This document shows positions 6,831 through 13,773 of a stretch of 25,618 bases of DNA, piece by piece. The DNA is from CAYMUN01 sp964440265 (lineage in GTDB: Bacteria; Patescibacteriota; Saccharimonadia; Saccharimonadales; UBA4665). The number at the start of each line of letters is the position of its first letter. Position 1 is the first letter of the stretch. A program made the translations under genes and the position numbers. The notes below the pieces were generated by a model, which saw nothing but the letters and a program-made list of their open reading frames with translations, had not been told where the DNA came from and did not search any database. The stretch lies in contig CAYTRU010000012.1 in NCBI GenBank assembly GCA_964440265.1, positions 1 to 25,618 of the forward strand, written 5' to 3'.

Positions 6831-7676
6831 ATGAATGTAAGTATCGTCATCCCAGTATACAACGAAGCCGAACATCTCGGTGCCTGTTTGGAAGCGATCG
6901 CTTGCCAGACGGTCCGAGCCTATGAAGTTATTATAGTAGATAACAATTCCACTGATGGCACGGTGGCTATCGCTGAGCGCTACCCCTTTGTGCGGGTATT
7001 GCACGAGTCGCGTCAAGGGGTAGTGTATGCCCGTGATCGAGGCTTTGACGCTGCCGGCGGCGAGATCATCGGCCGGCTAGATGCCGACAGCTTGATGGCC
7101 CCCGACTGGGTAGCCAGTGTCCAGGGTCTTTTTGCAGAAGACCCGGACCTGACGGCTGTTACTGGCCAAGTACGCTACTATGGCCTGGCCCTCAGCGGGG
7201 TGCTCGACTTCTTTGATCTGTGTATTCGCCGTCGCATGGCTCGCTTGCTGGCGCACGAGGTTGCCATGCAGGGTGCCAATATGGCGGTGCGTCGCTCGGC
7301 CTGGCAGCAGGTGGAGCCCCAGCTTTGCCGCCGTAGTGGCTTACACGAGGACCACGATCTAGGTATCCATTTGGCTGCTCAGGGTCGTAAAGTGACCTTC
7401 GACGAGCGGTTAGTCGCTGCTATCGATTGTCGCCGTGTGGAGTCCAGTTGGCGCGAATTTTGCCGCTACGTTTGGCTTAGCCCCCAGACGTATGCTCGGC
7501 ACGGCTTAAAAAGCCGTCGCCACATGTATCCCGTCGTCGGTTTGGCCATAGCCTGTCACTTACCCCTCAAGCTGCTCTATCGTGGCTACAATGCCCAAAC
7601 CGAACGTTTTTCATGGCGCCAATTAGTGAATGGTCCGGTGACGGTTCGGGTAAACCCTGGCACGTTTGTCGACTAG
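6831..7676 (+). CDS. family 2 glycosyltransferase
   Basis: GT2 enzymes move a sugar from a nucleotide sugar to a lipid, protein or glycan acceptor. The 281-residue product begins MNVSIVIPVYNEAEHL, the classic GT-A opening. It has the nucleotide-binding VDNNSTDGT (about 37-44), the metal-binding D84-A-D86 in GRLDADS, and the acceptor-side ED motif in LHEDHDLGIHL (about 171-181). There is no long transmembrane segment, only a mildly hydrophobic stretch near 232-250 that could touch the membrane. The ATG at 6831 is supported by the protein start and by a TATAAT box just upstream. It is divergent from the glycosidase-like gene and convergent with the nuclease gene 16 bases downstream. The sugar specificity is not readable from sequence. 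Confidence 0.92.
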   Translation: MNVSIVIPVYNEAEHLGACLEAIACQTVRAYEVIIVDNNSTDGTVAIAERYPFVRVLHESRQGVVYARDRGFDAAGGEIIGRLDADSLMAPDWVASVQGLFAEDPDLTAVTGQVRYYGLALSGVLDFFDLCIRRRMARLLAHEVAMQGANMAVRRSAWQQVEPQLCRRSGLHEDHDLGIHLAAQGRKVTFDERLVAAIDCRRVESSWREFCRYVWLSPQTYARHGLKSRRHMYPVVGLAIACHLPLKLLYRGYNAQTERFSWRQLVNGPVTVRVNPGTFVD

Positions 7677-7692
7677 GGCGTAGAGCGGCCTT

Positions 7693-8304
7693 TCAGTCGC
7701 CTTGCGTGTTAGAAATATAGCCACCACCACTGGTCGCTGTAGGGTGACAATTGCCCCACAGACCCTTATGCGTAGCCATGGCCGCTGCCTCGTCGCTCGC
7801 AAATTGCTCTGATTTGGTGAAGGGAAAATAGGGGTAGTAAAAACCATAGCCATTTTGGATGAGTTTTTCATTGACTAAGGTACCGTCAGGCAAATACACG
7901 TAACGTAGCAGGCGGTCATAGCGGTCGCGATCGGTTGAGAGTGAATCAGACACCAGCCGCACCTGGTTCTGGCCGATTGTGGCTTGAGTAAAAGCGGCCG
8001 CTGCCGGACCGTAACACTGGACAGGAGTGTTTGGCTTGTGGGTTTCCGGCGTGTCAACCCCGATGAACCGTACCTTTTCGACGTGACCATTCATGGTGAC
8101 TGCGATGGTGTCACCGTCTACGAAATGAGCGACTGCGTACAGACCTGGTTGGTTCGCAGTCACTTGCTCCCCTGTTTGGGTGAGCGAGAACCAGCCGGCC
8201 TGTTGAGCTAGCAAGCCAGCGCCCGTCAGTACCAGCAGTACAATTGCCAGCCAGCCGCGCTGTCCCCTATATCGAAACTGTCGAAACCCAGATAGTCGCG
8301 TCAT
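7693..8304 (-). CDS. thermonuclease (SNase-like), membrane-anchored or secreted
   Basis: Staphylococcal-nuclease-type enzymes are Ca2+-dependent and cut DNA and RNA. The 203-residue product has an N-terminal hydrophobic segment (about 18-36) after basic residues, a signal peptide or anchor, so the enzyme acts outside the membrane. The OB-fold core is clear: VDGDTIAV (D63, D65), VRFIGVDTPET with R79 and E87 matching the catalytic Arg35/Glu43 spacing of SNase, and DRYDRLLRYVYL with R131 matching Arg87. The ending GLWGNC is typical. Its ATG overlaps the TGA of the upstream kinase gene (ATGA at 8301-8304), so the two are translationally coupled. In host-dependent bacteria such a nuclease could supply nucleotides from external DNA; that is inference. 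Confidence 0.93.
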   Translation of the reverse strand: MTRLSGFRQFRYRGQRGWLAIVLLVLTGAGLLAQQAGWFSLTQTGEQVTANQPGLYAVAHFVDGDTIAVTMNGHVEKVRFIGVDTPETHKPNTPVQCYGPAAAAFTQATIGQNQVRLVSDSLSTDRDRYDRLLRYVYLPDGTLVNEKLIQNGYGFYYPYFPFTKSEQFASDEAAAMATHKGLWGNCHPTATSGGGYISNTQGD

Positions 8305-8816
8305 ACCTTTCTAAGTAACGACATCACGGTCTGGCTGTCAAAGTTCGCTCCATCGATTTTAATAGTTTTTTCATCTTTTCGGGGTGGTTCCAGCTTGGTC
8401 ACGATAGCCTCAAATCGCTTCTCCGACATAGGCGCATTATAGCCATTGCGTCCCACGGGAGCATGCACGGCCCGTTCTTTGGCAAGCGCCTTGGGGATAG
8501 TGATCCAAATAACGACTGTCTTAGCACCCTGTTTATCAGCGATATGGCGCAGTTTGCGGCGGTCGGCGTAAAAGTTGAAATTGGTATCAAAAACGACACT
8601 CTGCCCAGCCGCTAACAGCTCCTGCGTTTGATGATTTAATTCGTCATATAGCCGCACGCTCTCAGCTTCGGAGTGTGTCGGTTGCGGAAACAGCTTATGT
8701 CGTTCATAGTCGGACCATAAATGCACCGCCCCGGTTTTTGCGGCAATTATCCGTGATACCTTGGTCTTACCGGCTCCAGGGTAGCCGATCAATAGGTATA
8801 AGGTCGGTGCGTGCAT
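8301..8816 (-). CDS. P-loop kinase of the AAA_33 / polynucleotide-kinase-like type
   Basis: This is a 171-residue protein with Walker A GYPGAGKT at 11-18 right after the first strand, a DxD-like SDYERHK after strand 2, and VVFDTNFNFYADRRKL, the second-strand Asp region that binds substrate or Mg2+. An Arg-containing lid follows (KERAVHAPVGRNGYNAP). This pattern is shared by small-molecule and polynucleotide 5'-kinases and zeta-toxin-like folds. The substrate is unknown. It lies 23 bases after the corrinoid adenosyltransferase-like gene and overlaps the nuclease gene by 4 bases. Pairing with a nuclease would fit phosphorylation of degraded nucleic-acid products, but that is only context. A TACACT box ends 7 bases before the ATG, so a separate leaderless start is possible. 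Confidence 0.85.
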   Translation of the reverse strand: MHAPTLYLLIGYPGAGKTKVSRIIAAKTGAVHLWSDYERHKLFPQPTHSEAESVRLYDELNHQTQELLAAGQSVVFDTNFNFYADRRKLRHIADKQGAKTVVIWITIPKALAKERAVHAPVGRNGYNAPMSEKRFEAIVTKLEPPRKDEKTIKIDGANFDSQTVMSLLRKV

Positions 8817-8823
8817 ACCGTCC

Positions 8824-8829
8824 AGTGTA
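8824..8829 (-). promoter_or_regulatory. -10 box for a leaderless P-loop kinase transcript
   Basis: On the minus strand TACACT is followed by 7 bases and then the ATG at 8816. The same hexamer at almost the same distance precedes the next gene upstream (9418-9423). There is no recognisable -35. Confidence 0.35.
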
Positions 8830-8839
8830 GCGCGCCTGC

Positions 8840-9409
8840 TTAAAAATCGATACCTTTGTTGGCTAGAAATTTATCATCGAAGTGATGCTTGAGTTTTGTC
8901 ATTTCGGTGGCAATATCCACCTGACTCAGGAGTTTCTGGGGAAAGTCGCGTCCGGTCAAGCATAGGCTGGTAGTAGGGCTGTGGGCTTTCAGCAGGGCCT
9001 GCAGCTGGCCTTCCGTAAGGAGGCCGTCATGGACAGCATTGTTAATTTCGTCGCAGATGACGAGGTCGTAGTCGCCGCTGGAGGCACACTGCAGGGCTTC
9101 TTTGTATGTCTCTAGGGCCGCCTGACGGTGTTGCTTCTCTGTAATATGCTGCTCGCTCAGCTCCCCGGCCTGAAAAAAGCCCTTACCACCCTTGTAAAAG
9201 TACAACTGGTCCTTGTAGAGCGGCTGGATATCACGAATAAAGACATGCTCGCTGACGCCCCAGTACTTGATGAACTGGATAAACGCCACGCGCCAACGGT
9301 TGCCCAGGGCTCGCGTTAAGAGGCCCAGGCTGGCCGTCGTCTTGCCTTTGCCCTCACCGGTGTAAACCACTACCACCGCATCCTTCGTCTGAAAATCCTC
9401 AAAAGCCAT
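8840..9409 (-). CDS. cobO: corrinoid adenosyltransferase, CobO/BtuR family
   Basis: These enzymes transfer the adenosyl group of ATP to reduced cob(I)alamin to make coenzyme B12. The 189-residue product has the family's unusual P-loop VVYTGEGKGKTTASLGL (about 14-30), then VAFIQFIKYW, and the Walker B-like block YDLVICDEINNAVHDGLL. LCLTGRDFPQKLL and the C-terminal KLKHHFDDKFLANKGIDF, a standard family ending (GIDY/F), follow. No other cobalamin gene is in the window, which fits salvage of imported corrinoid rather than synthesis. It leads an operon-like series on the minus strand (this gene, kinase, nuclease). A TACACT box ends 8 bases before the ATG, suggesting a leaderless mRNA. Confidence 0.9.
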   Translation of the reverse strand: MAFEDFQTKDAVVVVYTGEGKGKTTASLGLLTRALGNRWRVAFIQFIKYWGVSEHVFIRDIQPLYKDQLYFYKGGKGFFQAGELSEQHITEKQHRQAALETYKEALQCASSGDYDLVICDEINNAVHDGLLTEGQLQALLKAHSPTTSLCLTGRDFPQKLLSQVDIATEMTKLKHHFDDKFLANKGIDF

Positions 9410-9417
9410 ATACTACC

Positions 9418-9423
9418 AGTGTA
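9418..9423 (-). promoter_or_regulatory. -10 box for a leaderless cobO transcript
   Basis: On the minus strand TACACT is followed by 8 bases and then the cobO ATG at 9409, placing the start site one or two bases before the codon. The -35 is weak. Confidence 0.4.
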
Positions 9424-9455
9424 CCCCACTAGTAATTAGAAACGCAGGCGAGAGC

Positions 9456-9713
9456 TTATGTCAGCTGGTGGGTTTTGAGGGCAGCGTCGATGCGCGGGCG
9501 ATCAAAGCCGACGATGATGTCGCCACCGATGTCAAGCACGGGAATGCCGCGCTGTCCAGATTTTTCGACAGTTTCTTGAGCGGCGGAGGGGTCTTTATCG
9601 ACGTCTTTTATTACATACTTGACGCCTAGTTTGTCGAGGTAATCTTTGGCGGCATGGCAAAAGCTGCACCAGACGGCACTGTAGATTGTAACGGTTGAGG
9701 CAGCATCACTCAT
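9456..9713 (-). CDS. glutaredoxin-like thiol-disulfide oxidoreductase
   Basis: This small redox protein reduces disulfides or glutathionylated proteins. The 85-residue product has the thioredoxin fold order: strand VTIYSAVWC, dithiol active site C16-S-F-C19, helix HAAKDYLDKLG, strand VKYVIKDVDKD, helix, then the cis-Pro strand RGIPVLDIGGDIIVGFD. The last block (GFDRPRI) is typical of glutaredoxin/NrdH-like proteins. The length is normal for a monothiol-sized or dithiol glutaredoxin. It is divergent from the ATP synthase operon with only 80 bases between the two start codons. An extended -10 ends 8 bases from its ATG, so it is probably leaderless. NrdH or mycoredoxin is an alternative name; glutathione use cannot be judged from this window. 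Confidence 0.92.
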   Translation of the reverse strand: MSDAASTVTIYSAVWCSFCHAAKDYLDKLGVKYVIKDVDKDPSAAQETVEKSGQRGIPVLDIGGDIIVGFDRPRIDAALKTHQLT

Positions 9714-9721
9714 TACGTACT

Positions 9722-9730
9722 ATTATACCA
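9722..9730 (-). promoter_or_regulatory. extended -10 promoter of the glutaredoxin gene, leaderless
   Basis: On the minus strand TGGTATAAT is a perfect extended -10, and 8 bases separate it from the ATG at 9713. The predicted start site is about two bases before the codon, leaving no room for a ribosome site. Confidence 0.6.
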
Positions 9731-9754
9731 GACTCAATCAAGGCGAGCTAGGAC

Positions 9755-9784
9755 TTGCGTGATATATATCACATCTGCTATACT
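9755..9784 (+). promoter_or_regulatory. promoter of the ATP synthase operon
   Basis: TTGCGT (9755-9760), an 18-base spacer and TATACT (9779-9784) preceded by TGC form a -35 plus extended -10 promoter. The start would be near 9791, about 3 bases before the ATG at 9794. The spacer contains a perfect palindrome (9759-9772). Confidence 0.65.
9759..9772. promoter_or_regulatory. perfect palindrome between -35 and -10 of the atp promoter, CRP/FNR-like operator
   Basis: GTGATATATATCAC is a perfect 14-base palindrome with GTGA-N6-TCAC half-site geometry, the layout used by CRP/FNR-family regulators. Sitting between the two promoter boxes, a bound protein would be expected to repress. Confidence 0.5.
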
Positions 9785-9793
9785 TACCAAGGA

Positions 9794-10093
9794 ATGCAAA
9801 AGACCAAATCGATCATAAAACAGAATAGTCAGAGTACGGTGTTTGTCAGTATGGCCCTCGACATGAGTTGGCGCTTAGCCATCGTAGTGCTGGTGCCGAT
9901 TATAGGTGGCTTTAAACTTGACGAGGTACTACACCTGACGCCGCTACTCACGATTACGGGTTTTGTGCTGGCAATGGGCGGCATGGCGCTGGTCTTGTGG
10001 CGGATGCTTAGAGAGGCTAGCGAGATCACGATACCGAAGCCGAAAATTACTAATCCGAAAAGCGGTACCCGGAAGCAGGAGAAGTCGGCATGA
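9794..10093 (+). CDS. atpZ: AtpZ/AtpI-family protein of the ATP synthase operon
   Basis: AtpZ/AtpI proteins are small membrane proteins encoded first in atp operons, linked to assembly of the c-ring or to Mg2+ handling. The product is 99 residues from the ATG at 9794 and forms a two-helix hairpin: MALDMSWRLAIVVLVPIIGGFKLDE, then LTPLLTITGFVLAMGGMALVLWRML. The pattern GGFKLD followed by a P-containing second helix matches the ATPase_gene1 family. The C terminus is Lys-rich. An in-frame start at 9755 is possible but lies inside the promoter, so 9794 is preferred. AAGGA directly abuts that ATG and is too close to act as a ribosome site, consistent with a leaderless mRNA. The stop overlaps the atpB start (ATGA, 10090-10093). 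Confidence 0.82.
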   Translation: MQKTKSIIKQNSQSTVFVSMALDMSWRLAIVVLVPIIGGFKLDEVLHLTPLLTITGFVLAMGGMALVLWRMLREASEITIPKPKITNPKSGTRKQEKSA

Positions 10094-10950
10094 ACTTGCT
10101 AGCACAGTTTGGGGACGCTGCCGGTCCGACGGTACATGTGGCGCCGCACGGTGTCTTTGAGCTTGGCGGATTCAGTATCACCAACTCTATCTTGTATGGT
10201 TGGGCTTGTGCGTTAGTAATTATAGTTTTGCTGATCTGGGTAGCCCGACGAGTAACCGTTAAGCCTCGAGGTGGTCTGGTGCAGTTTATCGAAGTCGGTG
10301 TCGATTTTATCTCGAACCTCGTCGAGAATGCCTTTGAGCATAAACGGATTGGGCGCAAGTATGTGCCATTTTTTGTGACGCTGTTTTTTTTCATCTTGCT
10401 TAATAATTGGCTTGGTTTGCTGCCTATTGTCGGTGAGGGCTTTCACGCTGGAGAGAATCCATTATTGAGGCCCTTTACTGGCGACTTGAACGGTACGCTG
10501 GCTATCGGTGTGGTGACCATGCTGCTGGTGTATGGGGCCTCGATCAAAGAGTCCGGTGGGCCACTGAAGTACTTGCGACACTTCTTTATTGGCAACCCGC
10601 TGAATCCGCTCTATTTTGTGATTGGTTTGCTAGAGATGTTTACCGATCTGACGCGCGTGCTGAGCCTATCGCTTCGATTGTTTCTGAATATTACTATCGG
10701 TGAAATCGTGATTTCTGTGTTTGCCTACCTGGGTCATGTGGCCGCGCCGCTGACCGCCCTGCCCTTTACGTTGCTGGAGATTTTGGTAGCTGCCTTGCAA
10801 GCCTACATCTTTACTATTTTGGCTACCATGTACCTCGCGATTGCCGTCAATCATGCCGCTGAGCATGACACTGGCGAAAACTTGACCGAGGATGACGTTC
10901 CTGAAACAATAGGGGTAGAAGCTACCGGGAGGGTTCATGGGCAGGCTTAA
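10090..10950 (+). CDS. atpB: ATP synthase F0 subunit a
   Basis: Subunit a forms the stator half-channels for ion flow next to the c-ring. The 286-residue product is a multi-spanning membrane protein. The essential arginine is present in LSLSLRLFLNITIGE (R196, equal to E. coli Arg210). The family block PFTLLEILVAALQAYIFTILATMYL covers the last two helices. LLNNWLGLLP and the N-terminal TNSILYGWACALVII fit earlier helices. The tail after residue 258 is acidic (ENLTEDDVPE). It overlaps atpZ by 4 bases. Fifty bases separate it from atpE, the largest gap inside the operon. Confidence 0.97.
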   Translation: MNLLAQFGDAAGPTVHVAPHGVFELGGFSITNSILYGWACALVIIVLLIWVARRVTVKPRGGLVQFIEVGVDFISNLVENAFEHKRIGRKYVPFFVTLFFFILLNNWLGLLPIVGEGFHAGENPLLRPFTGDLNGTLAIGVVTMLLVYGASIKESGGPLKYLRHFFIGNPLNPLYFVIGLLEMFTDLTRVLSLSLRLFLNITIGEIVISVFAYLGHVAAPLTALPFTLLEILVAALQAYIFTILATMYLAIAVNHAAEHDTGENLTEDDVPETIGVEATGRVHGQA

Positions 10951-11000
10951 GCGTGGTAAGGATCAAATTAACGTACAGTATAAGGAGTTAAGTAACTAGT

Positions 11001-11228
11001 ATGATATTTGCAGACGCAGTTAACACAGCAATTATTGGTAAAGGACTTATGATCGGCGGTGGCTTTATCGGCCCGGCCATCGGCATCGGTTTAATCGGTG
11101 GTAATTATTTGCAGGCAGTCGGGCGCAATCCAGAAGCTGCCAAGTTTCTCGGCCAAGCCTTGATCTTTGTAGCTATCGTGGAGCTCTTTGGCTTACTGGC
11201 CTTTGCCTCAATATTTATCGTCAAATAG
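11001..11228 (+). CDS. atpE: ATP synthase F0 subunit c
   Basis: Subunit c forms the rotating ring that carries ions. The 75-residue hairpin has a Gly-rich first helix (GGGFIGPAIGIGLIGG, about 19-34), the polar loop RNPEA (42-46) that contacts gamma/epsilon, and a second helix with the ion-carrying glutamate E61 in FVAIVELFGLL. The positions that would bind Na+ in Na+-type rings are not polar: the residue four after P25 is I29 rather than Gln, and E61 is followed by Leu rather than Ser/Thr. A proton is therefore the likely ion. AAGGAG at 10982-10987 is 13 bases from the ATG, longer than ideal but the only ribosome site visible. Confidence 0.97.
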   Translation: MIFADAVNTAIIGKGLMIGGGFIGPAIGIGLIGGNYLQAVGRNPEAAKFLGQALIFVAIVELFGLLAFASIFIVK

Positions 11229-11246
11229 GAATTTTTAAGATACGAT

Positions 11247-11780
11247 ATGCTATTATTCCCCGCACATTTCGCTGAAAGTTCATCAGGGCTGGGTGCTTTA
11301 GGCGTTGACGGCAAGGCCTTTGTCATCCAGCTGATTACGTTTGTACTAGCCTACTTCGTTTTGCGTCGTTATGCGTTTAGCCCTATCTTAAAGGTCCTGA
11401 AGGAGCGACGCGAGACTATTGAAGGCGGCGTCAAATTAGGTGAGTCTATGAGGCAGGAAAAGGCAGCTTTTGAGCAGAAAGTAAGTGTTTTGTTACAGGA
11501 GGCCCGTCAGCAGGCCGACGCTATTATTGCCGGTGCTCAAGACACGGCCCGTGACACCGTGCGGGAAGCCGAAGAAAAAGCCAAGCAAAAAGCGACTGGC
11601 ATACTGAAAGATGCCGAAAGCCGGATTGCCCAAGAAGCGGCCCGCGTGCGTCAACAGCTCGATAAGGAGCTGGTCAATTTAGTGGCTGAAGCCACCGAAG
11701 CGGTCCTCGAGGAAAAAGTCGATGCTCAGAAAGATGCTGGTCTGATCGAGCGAGCCCTGAAAGGTAGTACTGCGTCATGA
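11247..11780 (+). CDS. atpF: ATP synthase F0 subunit b
   Basis: Subunit b is the peripheral stalk that ties F1 to subunit a. The 177-residue product has one N-terminal membrane helix (about 25-43, FVIQLITFVLAYFVL) followed by the conserved basic turn RRYAFSPILKVLKERRETI. A long Ala/Glu/Lys-rich coiled coil runs to the C terminus (for example QEARQQADAIIAGAQDTARD). A 22-residue lead precedes the membrane helix. No strong ribosome site is seen before the ATG, which lies 18 bases after atpE. The stop overlaps the atpH start (ATGA, 11777-11780), so b and delta are coupled. Confidence 0.95.
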   Translation: MLLFPAHFAESSSGLGALGVDGKAFVIQLITFVLAYFVLRRYAFSPILKVLKERRETIEGGVKLGESMRQEKAAFEQKVSVLLQEARQQADAIIAGAQDTARDTVREAEEKAKQKATGILKDAESRIAQEAARVRQQLDKELVNLVAEATEAVLEEKVDAQKDAGLIERALKGSTAS

Positions 11781-12193
11781 GCGGCATCCAAAAACTACCA
11801 CGCGACCAGATCGCTGCAGTAATCGCCAAGCGTTCGCTGGTACCAGCAGATGGGCCTGACCTAGCTCGGGAAGTTGCCGCCTACTTGCTTGCTGAGCATC
11901 GTACTGCTGATGTGGAATCATTAGTCCGTGATGTCTGGCAGTATCGGGCCGACCACGGTCTAGTGGAAGTGCGGGTCACTAGCGCCTTTGCATTGAGCGA
12001 TAAGCTCCGAACCGCCATAAAAGCGCAAGTGCAAAAGCTTTACCCAGCAGTGAAGCAGGTTATCATAAGCGAACAGCGCGACCCATCGATCATCGGTGGC
12101 ATTCGTCTGGAGCTGGCCAACCAACAACTGGACGCCAGTCTGCGTGCCAAGCTCAATCATTTTAAGCAATTAACGGCAGTGGGAAAGGATTAA
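11777..12193 (+). CDS. atpH: ATP synthase F1 subunit delta, short form
   Basis: Delta joins the top of the alpha3-beta3 head to subunit b. The product has only 138 residues, while about 175-180 is usual. The C-terminal family block is clear: DPSIIGGIRLELANQQLDASLRAKLNHFKQ (GG-x-x-L, then ID-S-like). The part before it (SAFALSDKLRTAIKAQVQKL) matches the VTSA-x-x-L...L region preceding that block. The N-terminal helical bundle that binds alpha must therefore be reduced. The position between atpF and atpA and the 4-base overlap with atpF make the assignment safe. There is no sign of frameshift or decay, so a compact delta is likely functional. Confidence 0.9.
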   Translation: MSGIQKLPRDQIAAVIAKRSLVPADGPDLAREVAAYLLAEHRTADVESLVRDVWQYRADHGLVEVRVTSAFALSDKLRTAIKAQVQKLYPAVKQVIISEQRDPSIIGGIRLELANQQLDASLRAKLNHFKQLTAVGKD

Positions 12194-12199
12194 CCTAAC

Positions 12200-13765
12200 G
12201 TGGCTGAACTACCGACCTTATCTATCAAGGAGTTATCGAGTGATATCCGGGCGGCTATCGCCGAACTAAAGGCTCGACCGGAGCTCGAAGATGTCGGGGT
12301 GGTGACTCGTGTCGGTGACGGCATTGCCTGGATTTATGGATTGAGTGGAGCTGGTTACAACGAGATGCTGGATATCGAAGGGGCTGATGGTCAATCTGTC
12401 ACGGCTTTTGCCTTGAATCTTGGTGAGGATGAAATTGGTGCGGTGCTGCTGGGCGATGACAAGGCCGTCAAAGCTGGTGCCAAAGTCCGCTTGAGTGGCC
12501 AGGTGCTGGAAGTGCCGGTCGGACCAGAGTTAGTCGGTCGCGTGGTAGATCCTCTGGGTAATGCGTTAGATGGCGGTGAGCCGATCAAGACGCAGCAAAC
12601 TAGTCGGGTAGAACGCCCGGCACCCGGTGTGCTGGACCGCAAAAGTGTCCATGAGCCGATGATGACTGGTCTAGTCGCCATTGATGCTATGGTGCCGATC
12701 GGCCGTGGCCAGCGTGAGCTTATTATCGGTGATCGCCAGACTGGTAAGACGGCAATTGCTGTTGACACGATGGTGAATCAGGCCCGCCAAAAAACCGGTG
12801 TTATTAATGTCTATGTAGCCATCGGCCAGAAGTTATCGAAGATCGCCGCCTTGCAGGAACGCCTCAAGCGCGAGGGGGTCATGGATCAGACAATTATCGT
12901 GGCCACCAGCCCGGCCGATCCGGCTGCCATGCTGTATTTGGCACCGTATGCTGGGGCTGCCATGGGCGAATATTTTCGAGATAACAAGCAGCACGCGCTG
13001 ATAATTTACGATGACTTGACGAAACACGCGGCGGCCTATCGTCAGATGTCGTTGCTCTTGCGCCGTCCCCCAGGCCGTGAAGCCTACCCAGGCGATGTCT
13101 TTTATTTGCACTCTCGTTTGCTGGAGCGGGCGGCTAAGCTGAGTGATGACTTAGGGGCCGGCTCGCTGACGGCCCTACCGATTATTGAGACTCAAGCCGG
13201 CGACATTAGCGCCTATATCCCCACCAATGTTATTTCGATTACTGATGGTCAGATTTTCCTAGAGACCAACTTGTTCTATCAAGGTATCCGGCCGGCTATT
13301 TCCGTCGGCTTGAGTGTTTCTCGAGTCGGTGGTAATGCCCAGAGTAAGGCTATCAAGGCTGTCGGTGGTGGTCTAAAATTAGCTTTGGCGCAGTTCCGTG
13401 AATTAGCTGCTTTTAGTCAGTTCTCGACTGACCTTGATCCAGAAACTCGTCAAACTATCGAACGTGGTCAGCGCCTGACCGAACTCCTTAAGCAACTGCA
13501 ATATGCTCCCAAGGCCATTTGGGAAATGTACGCCGTACTCTATGCCGCCACCAACGGTGCTTTCGATACTGTGCCTGTCGAAAAAATTAAAGCCGCCGAA
13601 GGTGCTCTTTTGCGGGAGCTCAAATCCAAGCATGCCACGCTTATAGAAGCTTTGAATACCGGCAACAAGCCAGCTGATGATCAGAACGAGATTGTGCTGA
13701 AGGTCGCCAGAGCTGTTGCCCAGAGCTACCAAGATGCAACGGCTCAGAAAGTTGAGCAGGAGTAG
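12200..13765 (+). CDS. atpA: ATP synthase F1 subunit alpha
   Basis: Alpha forms the non-catalytic sites of the F1 head. The 521-residue product has the beta-barrel start (VGVVTRVGDGIAWIYGLSGAGYNEML), Walker A GDRQTGKT at 177-184 and the LIIYDDLTKHAAAYR Walker B region. The block LLLRRPPGREAYPGDVFYLHSRLLERAAKL and the arginine finger block ISVGLSVSRVGG follow. The length is normal. The start is GTG at 12200, 6 bases after atpH; AAAGGA at 12184-12189 gives a ribosome site 10 bases upstream, inside atpH. All known nucleotide-contact motifs are intact. Confidence 0.98.
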   Translation: MAELPTLSIKELSSDIRAAIAELKARPELEDVGVVTRVGDGIAWIYGLSGAGYNEMLDIEGADGQSVTAFALNLGEDEIGAVLLGDDKAVKAGAKVRLSGQVLEVPVGPELVGRVVDPLGNALDGGEPIKTQQTSRVERPAPGVLDRKSVHEPMMTGLVAIDAMVPIGRGQRELIIGDRQTGKTAIAVDTMVNQARQKTGVINVYVAIGQKLSKIAALQERLKREGVMDQTIIVATSPADPAAMLYLAPYAGAAMGEYFRDNKQHALIIYDDLTKHAAAYRQMSLLLRRPPGREAYPGDVFYLHSRLLERAAKLSDDLGAGSLTALPIIETQAGDISAYIPTNVISITDGQIFLETNLFYQGIRPAISVGLSVSRVGGNAQSKAIKAVGGGLKLALAQFRELAAFSQFSTDLDPETRQTIERGQRLTELLKQLQYAPKAIWEMYAVLYAATNGAFDTVPVEKIKAAEGALLRELKSKHATLIEALNTGNKPADDQNEIVLKVARAVAQSYQDATAQKVEQE

Positions 13766-13773
13766 GGCTACAG

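Noticed and set aside
6813..7016. N-terminal extension of the glycosidase-like protein by 68 residues
   Set aside because: It overlaps the well-conserved start of the divergent GT2 gene, and the extra residues show no signal or domain; the ATG at 6812 gives a clean basic N terminus plus signal anchor.
8301..8816. Zeta-toxin identity for the P-loop kinase
   Set aside because: The fold is shared, but the protein is shorter than typical zeta toxins, lacks an antitoxin gene next to it, and sits in an operon with metabolic genes.
9755..9793. Earlier TTG start for atpZ
   Set aside because: The codon lies within the -35 element of the operon promoter and would be upstream of the predicted transcript start.
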